From DASXUC01 sp036004445 (GTDB taxonomy: Bacteria > Sysuimicrobiota > Sysuimicrobiia > Sysuimicrobiales > Kaftiobacteriaceae): a stretch of DNA of 41,097 bases. Under the pieces are notes generated by a model. The model did not search any database and was not told the DNA's origin. It saw only the letters and a program-made list of their open reading frames with translations. Within the stretch, counting starts at the first letter, position 1, and every line of letters starts with the position of its first letter. The DNA lies in assembly GCA_036004445.1 (NCBI GenBank), contig DASYRL010000014.1, positions 1-41,097 on the forward strand, given 5' to 3'. This document shows positions 1-7,654 of this stretch, piece by piece. The translations under genes were made by a program, and so were the position numbers.

Positions 1-1032
1 GAGATCGGCGGCGGCGCGCCGGTCTCGGTGCAGTCGATGACCATCACCGACACGCGTGACGTCGAGGCGACCCTCGTCCAGATCTACCAGCTCGCCGCCG
101 AAGGGTGCGAGATCGTCCGGCTGGCGGTGCCGGACAAAGAGGCGGCGCTGGCCCTGGCGGGCATCAAGCCGCGCAGCCCGCTGCCGATCGTCGCCGACAT
201 CCACTTCGACCACCGTCTGGCGCTGCTGGCGCTGGACGCGGGCGTCGACAAACTGCGCATCAACCCCGGCAACATCGGCGGGCGCCAGCGCACACGAACG
301 GTCGCGGCGGCCGCGAAAGAGCGCGGCATCCCCATCCGCATCGGCGCCAACATCGGATCGCTCAGCAAGGCGATGATCCGCCGGTTCGGCCAACCCAACG
401 CGGCCGCGCTGGTGGAGAGCGCGATGGAGGACGTCAAGGTGCTCGAGGACCTCGACTTCCACGACATCGTCATTTCCGTGAAGGCGTCGGAGGTGCCGAT
501 GGCCATCGACGCCTATACGATGATCAGCGAACGCGTCCGCTACCCCCTGCACGTGGGGATCACGGAGTCGGGCACGGCGTGGGCCGGCGGCGTGAAGTCC
601 GCCGCGGGCATCGGCGCGATCCTTGCGCGCGGGATCGGCGACACCATCCGCGTGTCGCTGGCCGCCGAACCGGTCGAGGAAGTCAAAGTCGGGTTCGAAA
701 TCCTCAAAGCGCTGGGCCTGCGCACCCGCGGCGTGCAGCTCGTGGCGTGCCCATCCTGCGGGCGCGCGGAGGTCGACATCATCATGATCGCCCAGGAAGT
801 CGAACGGCGCCTGGCGCGGATCGACGCGCCGGTCAAAGTCGCGGTGATGGGCTGCGCGGTCAACGGGCCGGGGGAGGCCCGCATGGCGGATCTGGGCATC
901 GCCTGCGGCCGCGGCATGGGGCTCCTGTTCAAGCAAGGCCGCATCGTCGCGAGCCTGCCCGAAGATCAGCTCGTCGACGCGCTGATGGAGCAGGTCGAGC
1001 TCGTCGCCCGCGAGAAGGCGGCGACGGCATGA
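1..1032 (+). CDS. ispG: 4-hydroxy-3-methylbut-2-enyl diphosphate synthase (flavodoxin/ferredoxin), 5'-truncated
   Basis: Iron-sulfur enzyme of the non-mevalonate (MEP) isoprenoid pathway that converts methylerythritol cyclodiphosphate to HMBPP. The reading frame is open from base 1, so the first dozen or so residues lie outside the window. An N-terminal TIM-barrel segment is visible (VADIHFDHRLALLAL, KLRINPGNIG). It is followed by the C-terminal 4Fe-4S domain with the cysteine motif CPSCGR and the second motif GCAVNGPGEA. Only the compact bacterial domain order is present, with no plant-type insert. The stop overlaps the ATG of the next gene (ATGA), so the two are probably translationally coupled. 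Identification is secure from these motifs; only the true start is missing. Confidence 0.96.
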   Translation, partial: EIGGGAPVSVQSMTITDTRDVEATLVQIYQLAAEGCEIVRLAVPDKEAALALAGIKPRSPLPIVADIHFDHRLALLALDAGVDKLRINPGNIGGRQRTRTVAAAAKERGIPIRIGANIGSLSKAMIRRFGQPNAAALVESAMEDVKVLEDLDFHDIVISVKASEVPMAIDAYTMISERVRYPLHVGITESGTAWAGGVKSAAGIGAILARGIGDTIRVSLAAEPVEEVKVGFEILKALGLRTRGVQLVACPSCGRAEVDIIMIAQEVERRLARIDAPVKVAVMGCAVNGPGEARMADLGIACGRGMGLLFKQGRIVASLPEDQLVDALMEQVELVAREKAATA

Positions 1033-1694
1033 CCGAGTCGTTGGAGGCGGGTCTGCGGCTCGTCCTCGCGGTGGCTCTGGGCGGTATCGTCGGCTGGCAG
1101 CGCGAGGCGGCGGACAAGCCGGCGGGGTTTCGCACGCACATCCTCGTCTGCGTCGGCGCCGCGCTGTTCACGCTGATCTCCCGTGAGGGCTTTTTCGGCT
1201 CCGGCGCCGATCCGGCCCGTGTGGCGAGCAACATCGTCGTGGGCATCGGATTTCTGGGCGCCGGGACGATCTGGCGGGCCGGGGGCAGCGTCCAGGGGCT
1301 GACCACCGCCGCGAGCCTGTGGACCGTGGCCGCGATCGGCACCGCCGCCGGCATCGGGTACTATGCCGGCGCACTGATCACCACGCTGATCGTGATCAGT
1401 GTGCTGCAGCTGTTCAAAGTCATCGAGACGCGCATCCCGCGGCGGGGCTACGGCCACATCGCGCTGGTGGTCACCGACCGGCCGGGACAGCTCGGCGTGA
1501 TCGGCACCGTCCTCGGCGGGATGGGCGTGAACATCGAGCACGTCGAAGTCGCTCAGCGGAGGGACGAGCGCGTGAGCATCCTCCTGACCGTGCGCCTCCC
1601 GGGGCGGGCCAGCCGCGACGACATCCTCATGACGCTCAGCGGCACCGCCGGGGTCGAGGACGCCCGCTGGGAGGACATCAACGGCAACGGATGA
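1029..1694 (+). CDS. MgtC/SapB family membrane protein with C-terminal ACT domain
   Basis: 221-residue protein. The N-terminal 130 or so residues form the MgtC/SapB membrane domain: about four hydrophobic helices and the conserved stretches GGIVGWQREAADKPAGFRTH and GIGFLGAGTIW. After the motif RIPRRGY a soluble domain resembling an ACT fold begins (HIALVVTDRPGQLGVIGTVL...). ACT domains typically bind amino acids or other small ligands, so the C-terminus is probably a sensor. MgtC proteins are linked to Mg2+ limitation and ATPase regulation in pathogens; the role here is unknown. The start overlaps the ispG stop and the stop overlaps the rhomboid start (ATGA), indicating one operon. I saw no magnesium riboswitch upstream. 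Confidence 0.88.
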   Translation: MTESLEAGLRLVLAVALGGIVGWQREAADKPAGFRTHILVCVGAALFTLISREGFFGSGADPARVASNIVVGIGFLGAGTIWRAGGSVQGLTTAASLWTVAAIGTAAGIGYYAGALITTLIVISVLQLFKVIETRIPRRGYGHIALVVTDRPGQLGVIGTVLGGMGVNIEHVEVAQRRDERVSILLTVRLPGRASRDDILMTLSGTAGVEDARWEDINGNG

Positions 1695-2362
1695 TCCCGC
1701 TCCGCGACGACATCCCGTCCGCGAGCCGTCCCATCACGACGTACCTCATCGTTGCCCTCTGCACCGGCGTCTTCCTGTATATGCTTTCGCTGGGCTCGGC
1801 GCCCCGGGTGGAGGCCTTCATCCTCCAGTACGGCGCCACCCCCGCCGACGTCACCGGCCGCGCCGGGGGGAATCCCGTGCAGGCCTATCCGACCGTCATC
1901 ACGTCAATGTTCATGCACGGGGGGTGGCTGCACCTGATCGGCAACATGCTGTACCTGTGGATCTTCGGGGACAACGTCGAGGATCTGATGGGCCACGTCG
2001 GGTTCGCCATGTTCTATCTGATTGCCGGCGTGGCGGCGACGCTGACGCACGTCTTCCTCAACGCCGGATCGACCGCCCCGCTGATCGGGGCCAGCGGCGC
2101 GATTGCCGGGGTGCTGGGCGCCTACCTCGTGCTGTTTCCACGCGCCCGAATTCTCTCGCTGGTCCCGTTCGGCTTCTTCTCCCGCATCATGGAGGTGCCC
2201 GCGCTATTCTTCTTGCCCATCTGGTTCCTGCTGCAATTCCTGCAGGGGGTCGCCGACATCGCCGGCGCCGGTGCCGGCGTGGCCTGGTGGGCGCACATCG
2301 GTGGGTTCGTCGCGGGCATCATCCTCGTGCCCATCTTTGCCCGGCGCCGCCGGGGCGAGTAG
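1691..2362 (+). CDS. rhomboid family intramembrane serine protease
   Basis: 223-residue polytopic membrane protein. The rhomboid catalytic serine is in LIGASGAIAG (Ser135) and the partner histidine is in WWAHIGGFVAG (His202). The upstream HxxxN-type motif of TM2 is present in MHGGWLHLIGNMLYLW (His81, Asn85). Six transmembrane helices can be drawn. Rhomboids cleave single-pass membrane proteins within the bilayer; the substrate cannot be read from sequence. The ATG overlaps the stop of the MgtC-like gene by 4 bases. The length is normal for the minimal bacterial form without extra domains. Confidence 0.93.
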   Translation: MIPLRDDIPSASRPITTYLIVALCTGVFLYMLSLGSAPRVEAFILQYGATPADVTGRAGGNPVQAYPTVITSMFMHGGWLHLIGNMLYLWIFGDNVEDLMGHVGFAMFYLIAGVAATLTHVFLNAGSTAPLIGASGAIAGVLGAYLVLFPRARILSLVPFGFFSRIMEVPALFFLPIWFLLQFLQGVADIAGAGAGVAWWAHIGGFVAGIILVPIFARRRRGE

Positions 2363-2408
2363 GAGACTCGCGGGGCTTCGAGAAAACCTAGTGTCGCATT
2401 CCTCGAAC

Positions 2409-2415
2409 AAGGAGG
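2409..2415 (+). promoter_or_regulatory. Shine-Dalgarno site for the MAT gene
   Basis: AAGGAGG ends 9 bases before a GTG codon at 2425. It supports the GTG as the true start of the archaeal-type S-adenosylmethionine synthetase. Confidence 0.8.
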
Positions 2416-2424
2416 ATCGGACGC

Positions 2425-3630
2425 GTGCGTGAGATCGCGGTTGAGGTCCTGCCGGGGACGCCCGTCTCGGACCACGAGGTCGAGATCGTCGAACGCAAGG
2501 GCGTCGGCCACCCCGATTCGATCTGTGACGCGATCATGGACCGCGTCAGCGTCGCGCTGAGCCGGGAGTATCTGCGCCGCTTCGACACCATCCTGCACCA
2601 CAACATCGACAAGGCGTTCCTCGTCGCCGGCAACGCCGAGATCAGGCTGGGGGGCGGCCGTGTCACCGAGCCGATGCGGCTCATCTTCGGAGATCGCGCG
2701 ACCTACGAACTCAACGGTGAGCGGATCCCCATCGCCGACATCGCCGTCGACACCGCCAAGGACTGGATCCGCGCGAATCTGCGCTTCGTCGACCCCGACG
2801 AGCACGTGCGCTACGACGTCCAGATCAAGCCGGGATCCCCCGAGCTGGTCGACATCTTCTCGCGGGCGGTGCCGGGCGCCAACGACACGTCGGCGGCGGT
2901 CGGCTACGCGCCGCTGACCGAAACCGAGCGCCTCGTCCTGCAGGCCGAACGGCACATGAACTCGCCCGCGTTCAAAACGCAGTTTCCTGAAGCCGGTGAG
3001 GACATCAAGGTGATGGGCTTCCGGCGGGGGAGGGAGCTCTCGCTGACCGCGGCGGTGGCGTTCGTCGACCGGTTCATCGAGTCCGAGGAGCAGTACTTCC
3101 GGCGCAAGGAGCAGATGCACGAGGCGGTGGAGGAATTCGCGCGCGGCGAGGCCCGGGACCTCGACAAGGTCACGCTCAGCCTCAACACGGCGGACGATCG
3201 CAGCCGCGGCGTCGGTGGCATGTACCTGTCCGTGACCGGGACCTCCGCCGAAAGCGGCGACAGCGGCCAGATCGGCCGGGGCAACAAAGTCAACGGCGTC
3301 ATCGCGCTGAACCGGCCGATGGGCACGGAGGCGGCGGCGGGGAAGAACCCGGTCTCGCACGTCGGCAAGATCTACACGATCATGACCCACCAGGTGGCCG
3401 CGCGGATCTACGAGGAAGTCCGCGGCGTGCGCGAGGTGTACGTCTGGATGCTCAGCCAGATCGGCGCACCCATCGACCAGCCGAAGATTGCCGCCGCGCA
3501 GCTGATCCTCGAGAAACGGGCCCGGCAGGCGGCGGCGACGCGCCGGGCGCGCGAGATCCTGGAGCGAGAGCTGGCCAGCATCCAGACGCTCGTGCGCGGG
3601 CTGGCCGAGGGCCGCTACTCAGTCGTCTAG
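2425..3630 (+). CDS. archaeal-type S-adenosylmethionine synthetase (methionine adenosyltransferase)
   Basis: 401-residue enzyme that makes S-adenosylmethionine from methionine and ATP. It belongs to the archaeal AdoMet synthetase family (PF01941-type), not to the bacterial/eukaryotic MetK family: it has ERKGVGHPDS (residues 23-32), HHNIDKAFLVAGNAE, GRGNKVNGVIALNRPMGTEA and GKNPVSHVGKIY, and lacks MetK landmarks such as GHPDKxxDxxSD. The length matches the archaeal family. It starts at GTG with a strong AAGGAGG. The methylthioadenosine phosphorylase at 19034 recycles a by-product of AdoMet use. The family occurs sporadically in bacteria, so lateral acquisition is likely, though codon use looks like its neighbours. 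Confidence 0.93.
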   Translation: MREIAVEVLPGTPVSDHEVEIVERKGVGHPDSICDAIMDRVSVALSREYLRRFDTILHHNIDKAFLVAGNAEIRLGGGRVTEPMRLIFGDRATYELNGERIPIADIAVDTAKDWIRANLRFVDPDEHVRYDVQIKPGSPELVDIFSRAVPGANDTSAAVGYAPLTETERLVLQAERHMNSPAFKTQFPEAGEDIKVMGFRRGRELSLTAAVAFVDRFIESEEQYFRRKEQMHEAVEEFARGEARDLDKVTLSLNTADDRSRGVGGMYLSVTGTSAESGDSGQIGRGNKVNGVIALNRPMGTEAAAGKNPVSHVGKIYTIMTHQVAARIYEEVRGVREVYVWMLSQIGAPIDQPKIAAAQLILEKRARQAAATRRAREILERELASIQTLVRGLAEGRYSVV

Positions 3631-3647
3631 CACGCGGAAGACCTTCC

Positions 3648-4697
3648 ATGATTCCGCGTGTCGTCGCGGTATTGCTCGTGGTCGTTGCCGCCGTTACGGG
3701 CTGCACGGTTCGCCGCACGCTCGCGCCCGAAAGTACCCGCCAGCTGGCCGTCGCCGGCGTCCGCCGGCTCGTCGATGTCCCCGCCCTCAGTCCCGCGGCG
3801 TGGTCGCCGGATGGCCTCCGGCTGGCATACAGCACGGGCGGCGCCGTGTGGATCGCCGAGCTGGATGGCCGCCAGACGAAGGTCGCCCCCGCGGGCGTTG
3901 TCACTGCGATCTCCTGGTCCGGCCCGCTCAACCTCCTCGCCGTGATCGACCAGGGCGCCGTGTGGACGATGGCTCCGGATGGGCGGAACCGGCGCCGTCT
4001 GGCGCTGGAGGGTTTTGCCACCGAGCTGGCGTGGTCGCCGGGCGGCGACCGTCTCGCCGTGATCCTTCGAGAGAACGCCGGCGGCGGATCGTACGCGTTG
4101 TGGCTGCTCAATCGCGACGGCGGATTCGAACGCCGGGTGACGCAGGCGCCCGTGGGCAAGGCGATGCGCGATCTGCAGTGGTTTCCCGACGGCCTGTATC
4201 TCTTCTACGGATTGTCGTCTTTCACCGACGCCGTGATCACGGAAGCCTGGCGCGTGCGGTTTACCTACCCCGACCGACACACGATTCCGCTGGTTGGACC
4301 GGCCAGGTTTCTGCGGCTGGCTCCGACGGGGCGGAGCGTCGCCTACCTGGCCGGAGACGACGTGCGTGACGACCGCGGCCGGCTGGTGGTGAGTCGTCTC
4401 GATGGTTCCGGCCTGCTGAGCCTCGCGCCGGTGCAGCAGTACGGCGGGCTGGCCTGGTCGCCGCAGGGAGACAAGCTGTCGTACGCGGAGATGGGCGAGG
4501 ATGCGCGGGCGCAGATCTGGATCGCCGACGCGGATGGATCGGGGCGCCTGCGCGTTCTGGACTACGCGCTGGAATTCTCCGATCCGAGCATCGCGCTGTC
4601 GATGGCGTGGACCGCCGACGGGCGCCGCCTCGCCTTCGGCACCAACACCGGAAGCTTCACGGGACCGATCTGGGTCGCCACACTGCAACGGCGCTGA
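3648..4697 (+). CDS. TolB-like beta-propeller lipoprotein (PD40/WD40-like repeats)
   Basis: 349 residues. The N-terminus is a lipoprotein signal: a hydrophobic run ending in VTGC, with Cys19 as the predicted lipidated residue. The mature part contains repeated blades of the form W-SPDG-RLAYS / W-SPGGDRLAVI / W-SPQGDKLSYAEMG / W-TADGRRLAFGT, characteristic of PD40 (TolB-type) beta propellers. It should sit outside the cytoplasmic membrane and probably binds a protein or ligand; no catalytic motif is visible. It lies 17 bases after the MAT gene and is followed by an inverted nonamer array. The specific function is unknown. Confidence 0.75.
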   Translation: MIPRVVAVLLVVVAAVTGCTVRRTLAPESTRQLAVAGVRRLVDVPALSPAAWSPDGLRLAYSTGGAVWIAELDGRQTKVAPAGVVTAISWSGPLNLLAVIDQGAVWTMAPDGRNRRRLALEGFATELAWSPGGDRLAVILRENAGGGSYALWLLNRDGGFERRVTQAPVGKAMRDLQWFPDGLYLFYGLSSFTDAVITEAWRVRFTYPDRHTIPLVGPARFLRLAPTGRSVAYLAGDDVRDDRGRLVVSRLDGSGLLSLAPVQQYGGLAWSPQGDKLSYAEMGEDARAQIWIADADGSGRLRVLDYALEFSDPSIALSMAWTADGRRLAFGTNTGSFTGPIWVATLQRR

Positions 4698-4702
4698 ACT
4701 AC

Positions 4703-4789
4703 GGGATCAGGGGGATCACAGGGATCAGGGATCAACTGCCACCTCGCATGTCTCTGATCCCTTTGATCCCCTTGATCCCTTTGATCCCG
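4703..4789. repeat. inverted pair of tandem nonamer arrays (GGGATCAnn / nnTGATCCC)
   Basis: The left array (about 4703-4734) repeats GGGATCAGG-like units three to four times at 9-base spacing. The right array (about 4754-4789) repeats TTTGATCCC-like units four times at 9-base spacing. The two arms are mutually complementary across a spacer of about 20 bases, so RNA from either strand can fold into a long hairpin. It occupies nearly the whole gap between the propeller gene and the FmdB gene. Confidence 0.9.
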
Positions 4790-4799
4790 TGATTATAAT
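4772..4799 (+). promoter_or_regulatory. predicted promoter for the FmdB gene, leaderless
   Basis: TATAAT at 4794-4799 is a perfect -10 box. TTGATC at 4772-4777, 16 bases upstream, is a plausible -35 and is itself part of the last nonamers of the repeat array. The -10 box ends 6 bases before the ATG at 4806, so transcription should begin at or next to the start codon, giving a leaderless mRNA. Confidence 0.65.
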
Positions 4800-4805
4800 T
4801 GGGGC

Positions 4806-5117
4806 ATGCCCGTGTACGAGTACCGCTGCGCGCGGTGCAATCATCTGTACGAAGTGTTCCACCAGGTCGGCGGCGCTGCCGGACCGTGTCCCGTCTGCGG
4901 GGGCCCCGGCCGCCGCGTGTTTACGTCGGTGGGGTTGATCTTCAAGGGATCGGGCTTCCACACGACCGATTACCGGAAGCCGCCATCCGGCGATGGAGCA
5001 TCCAAGGAGCCGTCGGCTGACAGTCCGGCGAAGGCCAAACCCGGCAGCACAAGCCCCACGGCTGACACAAGCCCCGCGGCTGACGCGAGCAGCACCCCAC
5101 CGGCCAAATCCGACTGA
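4806..5117 (+). CDS. FmdB family zinc-ribbon protein
   Basis: 103 residues. The N-terminal 60 residues are the FmdB/CxxC regulatory-type zinc ribbon: MPVYEYRC opening, metal ligands Cys8/Cys11 and Cys28/Cys31, and the family segment GLIFKGSGFHTTDYR. The remaining 40 or so residues are a low-complexity Ala/Ser/Thr/Pro/Lys tail in which an 18-base unit (acaagcccc-ggctgac) is duplicated. These proteins are small and widespread and are annotated as putative regulators, but their biochemical role is not well defined. No Shine-Dalgarno is visible; the start is placed by the family motif and the adjacent -10 box. Confidence 0.9.
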   Translation: MPVYEYRCARCNHLYEVFHQVGGAAGPCPVCGGPGRRVFTSVGLIFKGSGFHTTDYRKPPSGDGASKEPSADSPAKAKPGSTSPTADTSPAADASSTPPAKSD

Positions 5118-5118
5118 C

Positions 5119-6918
5119 GTGCGGCGTATCCTGGGGCATGGCCTGCTGGCCGTGCCCCTTTTGTGTTTCCTGCTGACGGCGCCGCTTCGACCCGCCGATG
5201 CTCGCGCAGGCCCTTCGGCCGCCGCGGCTGCGCGCGTCGATGCCGAAGTTGGGTTCTCAGGCTGGGTCGTTCCGAACGTCTGGATGCCCGTGCGCATCGA
5301 CGTGGCTGCGGAGACCGCGTTCGACGGCGTCGTCGACGTCACCGTCGGATCGGCGGCGTACCGGCGGCCGATCCAGCTGTCATCGGGCGCGCGCCAGCGT
5401 CTGATGCTGTACGTCGTGATCTCCGATCCACGGCGGCCGCTGCTGGTCTCGCTGCGCGATACCGGGGACCGTCCGGTGGCGGAGCAGGCGATTCCACTGT
5501 TGCGCACCCGGGTCGCCGAGGGCCTCGTCGTCGCTCTGACCGCGGACGCCGCGGGTCTGGAGTTTCTCACGGCCGAAGGGCGCGGGCTCGCCGGAGCATA
5601 CCTGCGCGAAGACAGCCTTCCGGATCATTGGGCCGCATACGAGGGAGTCAACGCGGTGGTGCTGCGGGATCTCGACGAGCGGGCGATGTCGGGAGGCCAG
5701 CGGCAGGCCCTCCGGGAGTGGGTGGCCCAGGGCGGACGCCTGCTCGTCACCGGCGAGCGGGGCCTGCGCCAGAATCAGACCTGGCTAGCCGATCTGCTCC
5801 CGGCGATGGTTTCGCCCGCTTCTACCGTCATTCCGAGCGGCGCTCTCCCCGGAATGTTGTTCCCGCAGCCTGCGGCGGTATTGCTGCCGAAACCCGGGGC
5901 TGACGTCTGGCCTGCTCGGAGCCTGCCCGTTGTCGTCAGCAGACCGTACGGGCGGGGCCAGGTGACCGCGTGGGCGTTTGATGCCTTCGCGCCGGCCGTA
6001 CGGTCGTGGCCCGGCCGCGTCCGATTGTGGCATCAACTGCTGGCCGGCGGGCGGATTCAGCCGCTGGCGCGGCCGGCGCTGTCGGACGTGATCCCGACCG
6101 CGCGAACGCTCTCCGGCGGCGCGCAGGTCCAGATCGTGGCGCTCTCGATTTTCTACATCCTTGCGGTGCGGTTCGTACTCCGCCGGTTCGCCACGCGGCG
6201 TGGAACGTGGCTGGCACTGGGTGCGGTCGTGGTCGTGTTTGGCATCCTGCTGTACGGGGTGTCGGCCGCCGCGCGCCGGGCCGCATCGACGACGGTCCAA
6301 CTGTCGGTGGTCGAAGCCACGGGCACGCAGGACCTCGCTCGGGTCACGACGTACGTCGCACTGCTGCACCCCTACGGAGGAGCGTACGTCCTGACGGCGC
6401 CCGAGGGCGCGCTCATCCGACCCCGTCCGGAGGCCGGTCCGATCACATCGGCGGCGGCCAATACGATCGGCGGCGAGGCGGCACCCGGCGTACTCGTCTT
6501 CGAAGCCGTGCAAGTGATCTCAGTGCCCGTGCACGGCCGCGTCCGCGCCCCAATCGATGGGTTGGAGTTAAAGGTCGAGAACGGCACGGCCGGCCCGCTG
6601 ACCTCGCCGGCTGTGTTCCTCAATGGCCAAACCCAGAACCTGCCGGACATCTCCGGCCGCCTGTCGACCCCGCTGCCGCCCGGCCGGTGGGAGCCCGCTG
6701 ATCGCAACGCGGCAACCGGAGCCTTCGGCCATGACGCGCGGGCGTGGATCGCCACCCGTTTGGACGCGTATCGGACCCCTGCTATAATCGGCTACAAGAC
6801 GCTGTGGCTGCTCGGCGATCTGCAGGATCCGCGCCTGTCCGTGCGGTTGTTGGGTGCGTCCAACGGCCGTTCGCTTCACCTGCTGCTCGCCCCCATCATG
6901 GAGACTGGAGGTCGCTGA
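5119..6918 (+). CDS. membrane-anchored GATase-like protein of MoxR/VWA cluster, function unknown
   Basis: 599 residues when started at the GTG at 5119, one base after the FmdB stop. That start begins directly with a signal-peptide-like segment (VRRILGHGLLAVPLLCFLLTAPL...ADARA); a longer reading would add an Arg/Pro-rich leader without signal character. The order is beta-rich extracytoplasmic domain, a class-I glutamine-amidotransferase-like fold without an evident catalytic Cys (VVLRDLDERAM...LREWVAQGGRLLVTGERG), two close transmembrane helices (IVALSIFYILAVRFVL and WLALGAVVVVFGILLYGVSA), then a second beta-rich domain. Similar architecture occurs beside MoxR/DUF58/VWA genes. It is likely the first gene of the cluster that runs to 15734. 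Confidence 0.7.
   Translation: MRRILGHGLLAVPLLCFLLTAPLRPADARAGPSAAAAARVDAEVGFSGWVVPNVWMPVRIDVAAETAFDGVVDVTVGSAAYRRPIQLSSGARQRLMLYVVISDPRRPLLVSLRDTGDRPVAEQAIPLLRTRVAEGLVVALTADAAGLEFLTAEGRGLAGAYLREDSLPDHWAAYEGVNAVVLRDLDERAMSGGQRQALREWVAQGGRLLVTGERGLRQNQTWLADLLPAMVSPASTVIPSGALPGMLFPQPAAVLLPKPGADVWPARSLPVVVSRPYGRGQVTAWAFDAFAPAVRSWPGRVRLWHQLLAGGRIQPLARPALSDVIPTARTLSGGAQVQIVALSIFYILAVRFVLRRFATRRGTWLALGAVVVVFGILLYGVSAAARRAASTTVQLSVVEATGTQDLARVTTYVALLHPYGGAYVLTAPEGALIRPRPEAGPITSAAANTIGGEAAPGVLVFEAVQVISVPVHGRVRAPIDGLELKVENGTAGPLTSPAVFLNGQTQNLPDISGRLSTPLPPGRWEPADRNAATGAFGHDARAWIATRLDAYRTPAIIGYKTLWLLGDLQDPRLSVRLLGASNGRSLHLLLAPIMETGGR
6760..6788 (+). promoter_or_regulatory. possible internal promoter for the permease and downstream MoxR cluster
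   Basis: TTGGAC at 6760-6765, 17-base spacer, TATAAT at 6783-6788, all inside the 3' end of the preceding gene. The -10 is perfect and the spacing ideal, but the -35 matches only in TTG. It would give a leader of about 135 bases before the permease ATG at 6929. Confidence 0.4.
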
Positions 6919-6928
6919 CCGATTCGGT

Positions 6929-7654
6929 ATGCGAGCCAACCCGATCCTCCGCGGTGACCTCCGCGCCCGCCTGGGCGGCGGCAAAGCGCTCGCCGGCTAT
7001 ACGCTCTTTCTCAGCCTGCTGGCGGTGTTGGCCATCTTGTCCCTGCCGCCGGAGTTGGGGCGAATGCAGGAAGTGCGTCAGCAGGGCCTCCTGCAGGTCT
7101 TCCTGATCATCCAGGCACTCTTCATCATCTACCTGACGTCCGCCACCGCCTCCGGCGAGATCGCCGTCGAAGGCGAAAAACCGGCATGGGATCTGGCGGC
7201 GAGCCCGTTTTCGACCGGAACGATTGCACGCGGCAAGCTCGCCACTTCCGCGGCATTCGCCGCCCTCCTGGTCCTGCTGGGACTGCCGCTGACCGCCGCC
7301 GTCGCGGGAATTCGCGGGCAGGCGCTGGCGCCGGTCGCCGGCGCCAGCATTGTGATCGTCGCCGCAGGCACCGCGCTGGGCACGCTCGGGGCGCTGTATG
7401 CGGCAGTATTTGAGTCCGATTTTGCGCGGACGGTTGTGCACTGGTTCACGCTCCTCATCGTGGTGCTGGTCGTCGCGATGGCTCCGAGCCCGTGGCGGTT
7501 CGTCAGTCCCGTCCACGCCATCCCGGCGGCCATGAGCAGCGATTTCACCGGCGTCCTGCTGGCGCTCGCCGCGTATGGGGCACTGGCCGCGGCGGGAGCC
7601 GCGGGGCTGGCGGCGCGCATCGGCGCCATCAGGCGCGAGGCGGTGGCCGCATGA
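6929..7654 (+). CDS. ABC-2-type transporter permease-like membrane protein
   Basis: 241 residues with about six hydrophobic helices. The N-terminus (NPILRGDLRARLGGGKALAGYTLFL) and the segment ASPFSTGTIARGKLATSAAFAALLVLLGLPL resemble ABC-2 permeases in which a cytoplasmic motif follows TM2 (GE...WDLAASPFS). No ATP-binding subunit is encoded next to it, so either the partner lies elsewhere or the protein works only with the MoxR cluster. The ATG at 6929 is preceded by GGAGG at 6907-6911, a longer than usual spacing. The stop overlaps the next start (ATGA). Family assignment is from membrane topology and motif resemblance only. Confidence 0.7.
   Translation: MRANPILRGDLRARLGGGKALAGYTLFLSLLAVLAILSLPPELGRMQEVRQQGLLQVFLIIQALFIIYLTSATASGEIAVEGEKPAWDLAASPFSTGTIARGKLATSAAFAALLVLLGLPLTAAVAGIRGQALAPVAGASIVIVAAGTALGTLGALYAAVFESDFARTVVHWFTLLIVVLVVAMAPSPWRFVSPVHAIPAAMSSDFTGVLLALAAYGALAAAGAAGLAARIGAIRREAVAA

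Noticed and set aside
1..1028. Magnesium-sensing leader for the MgtC-like gene
   Set aside because: The gene overlaps ispG, leaving no leader space.
2363..2424. SAM riboswitch before the AdoMet synthetase
   Set aside because: The gap is only 62 bases, with no SAM-I/II/III landmarks.
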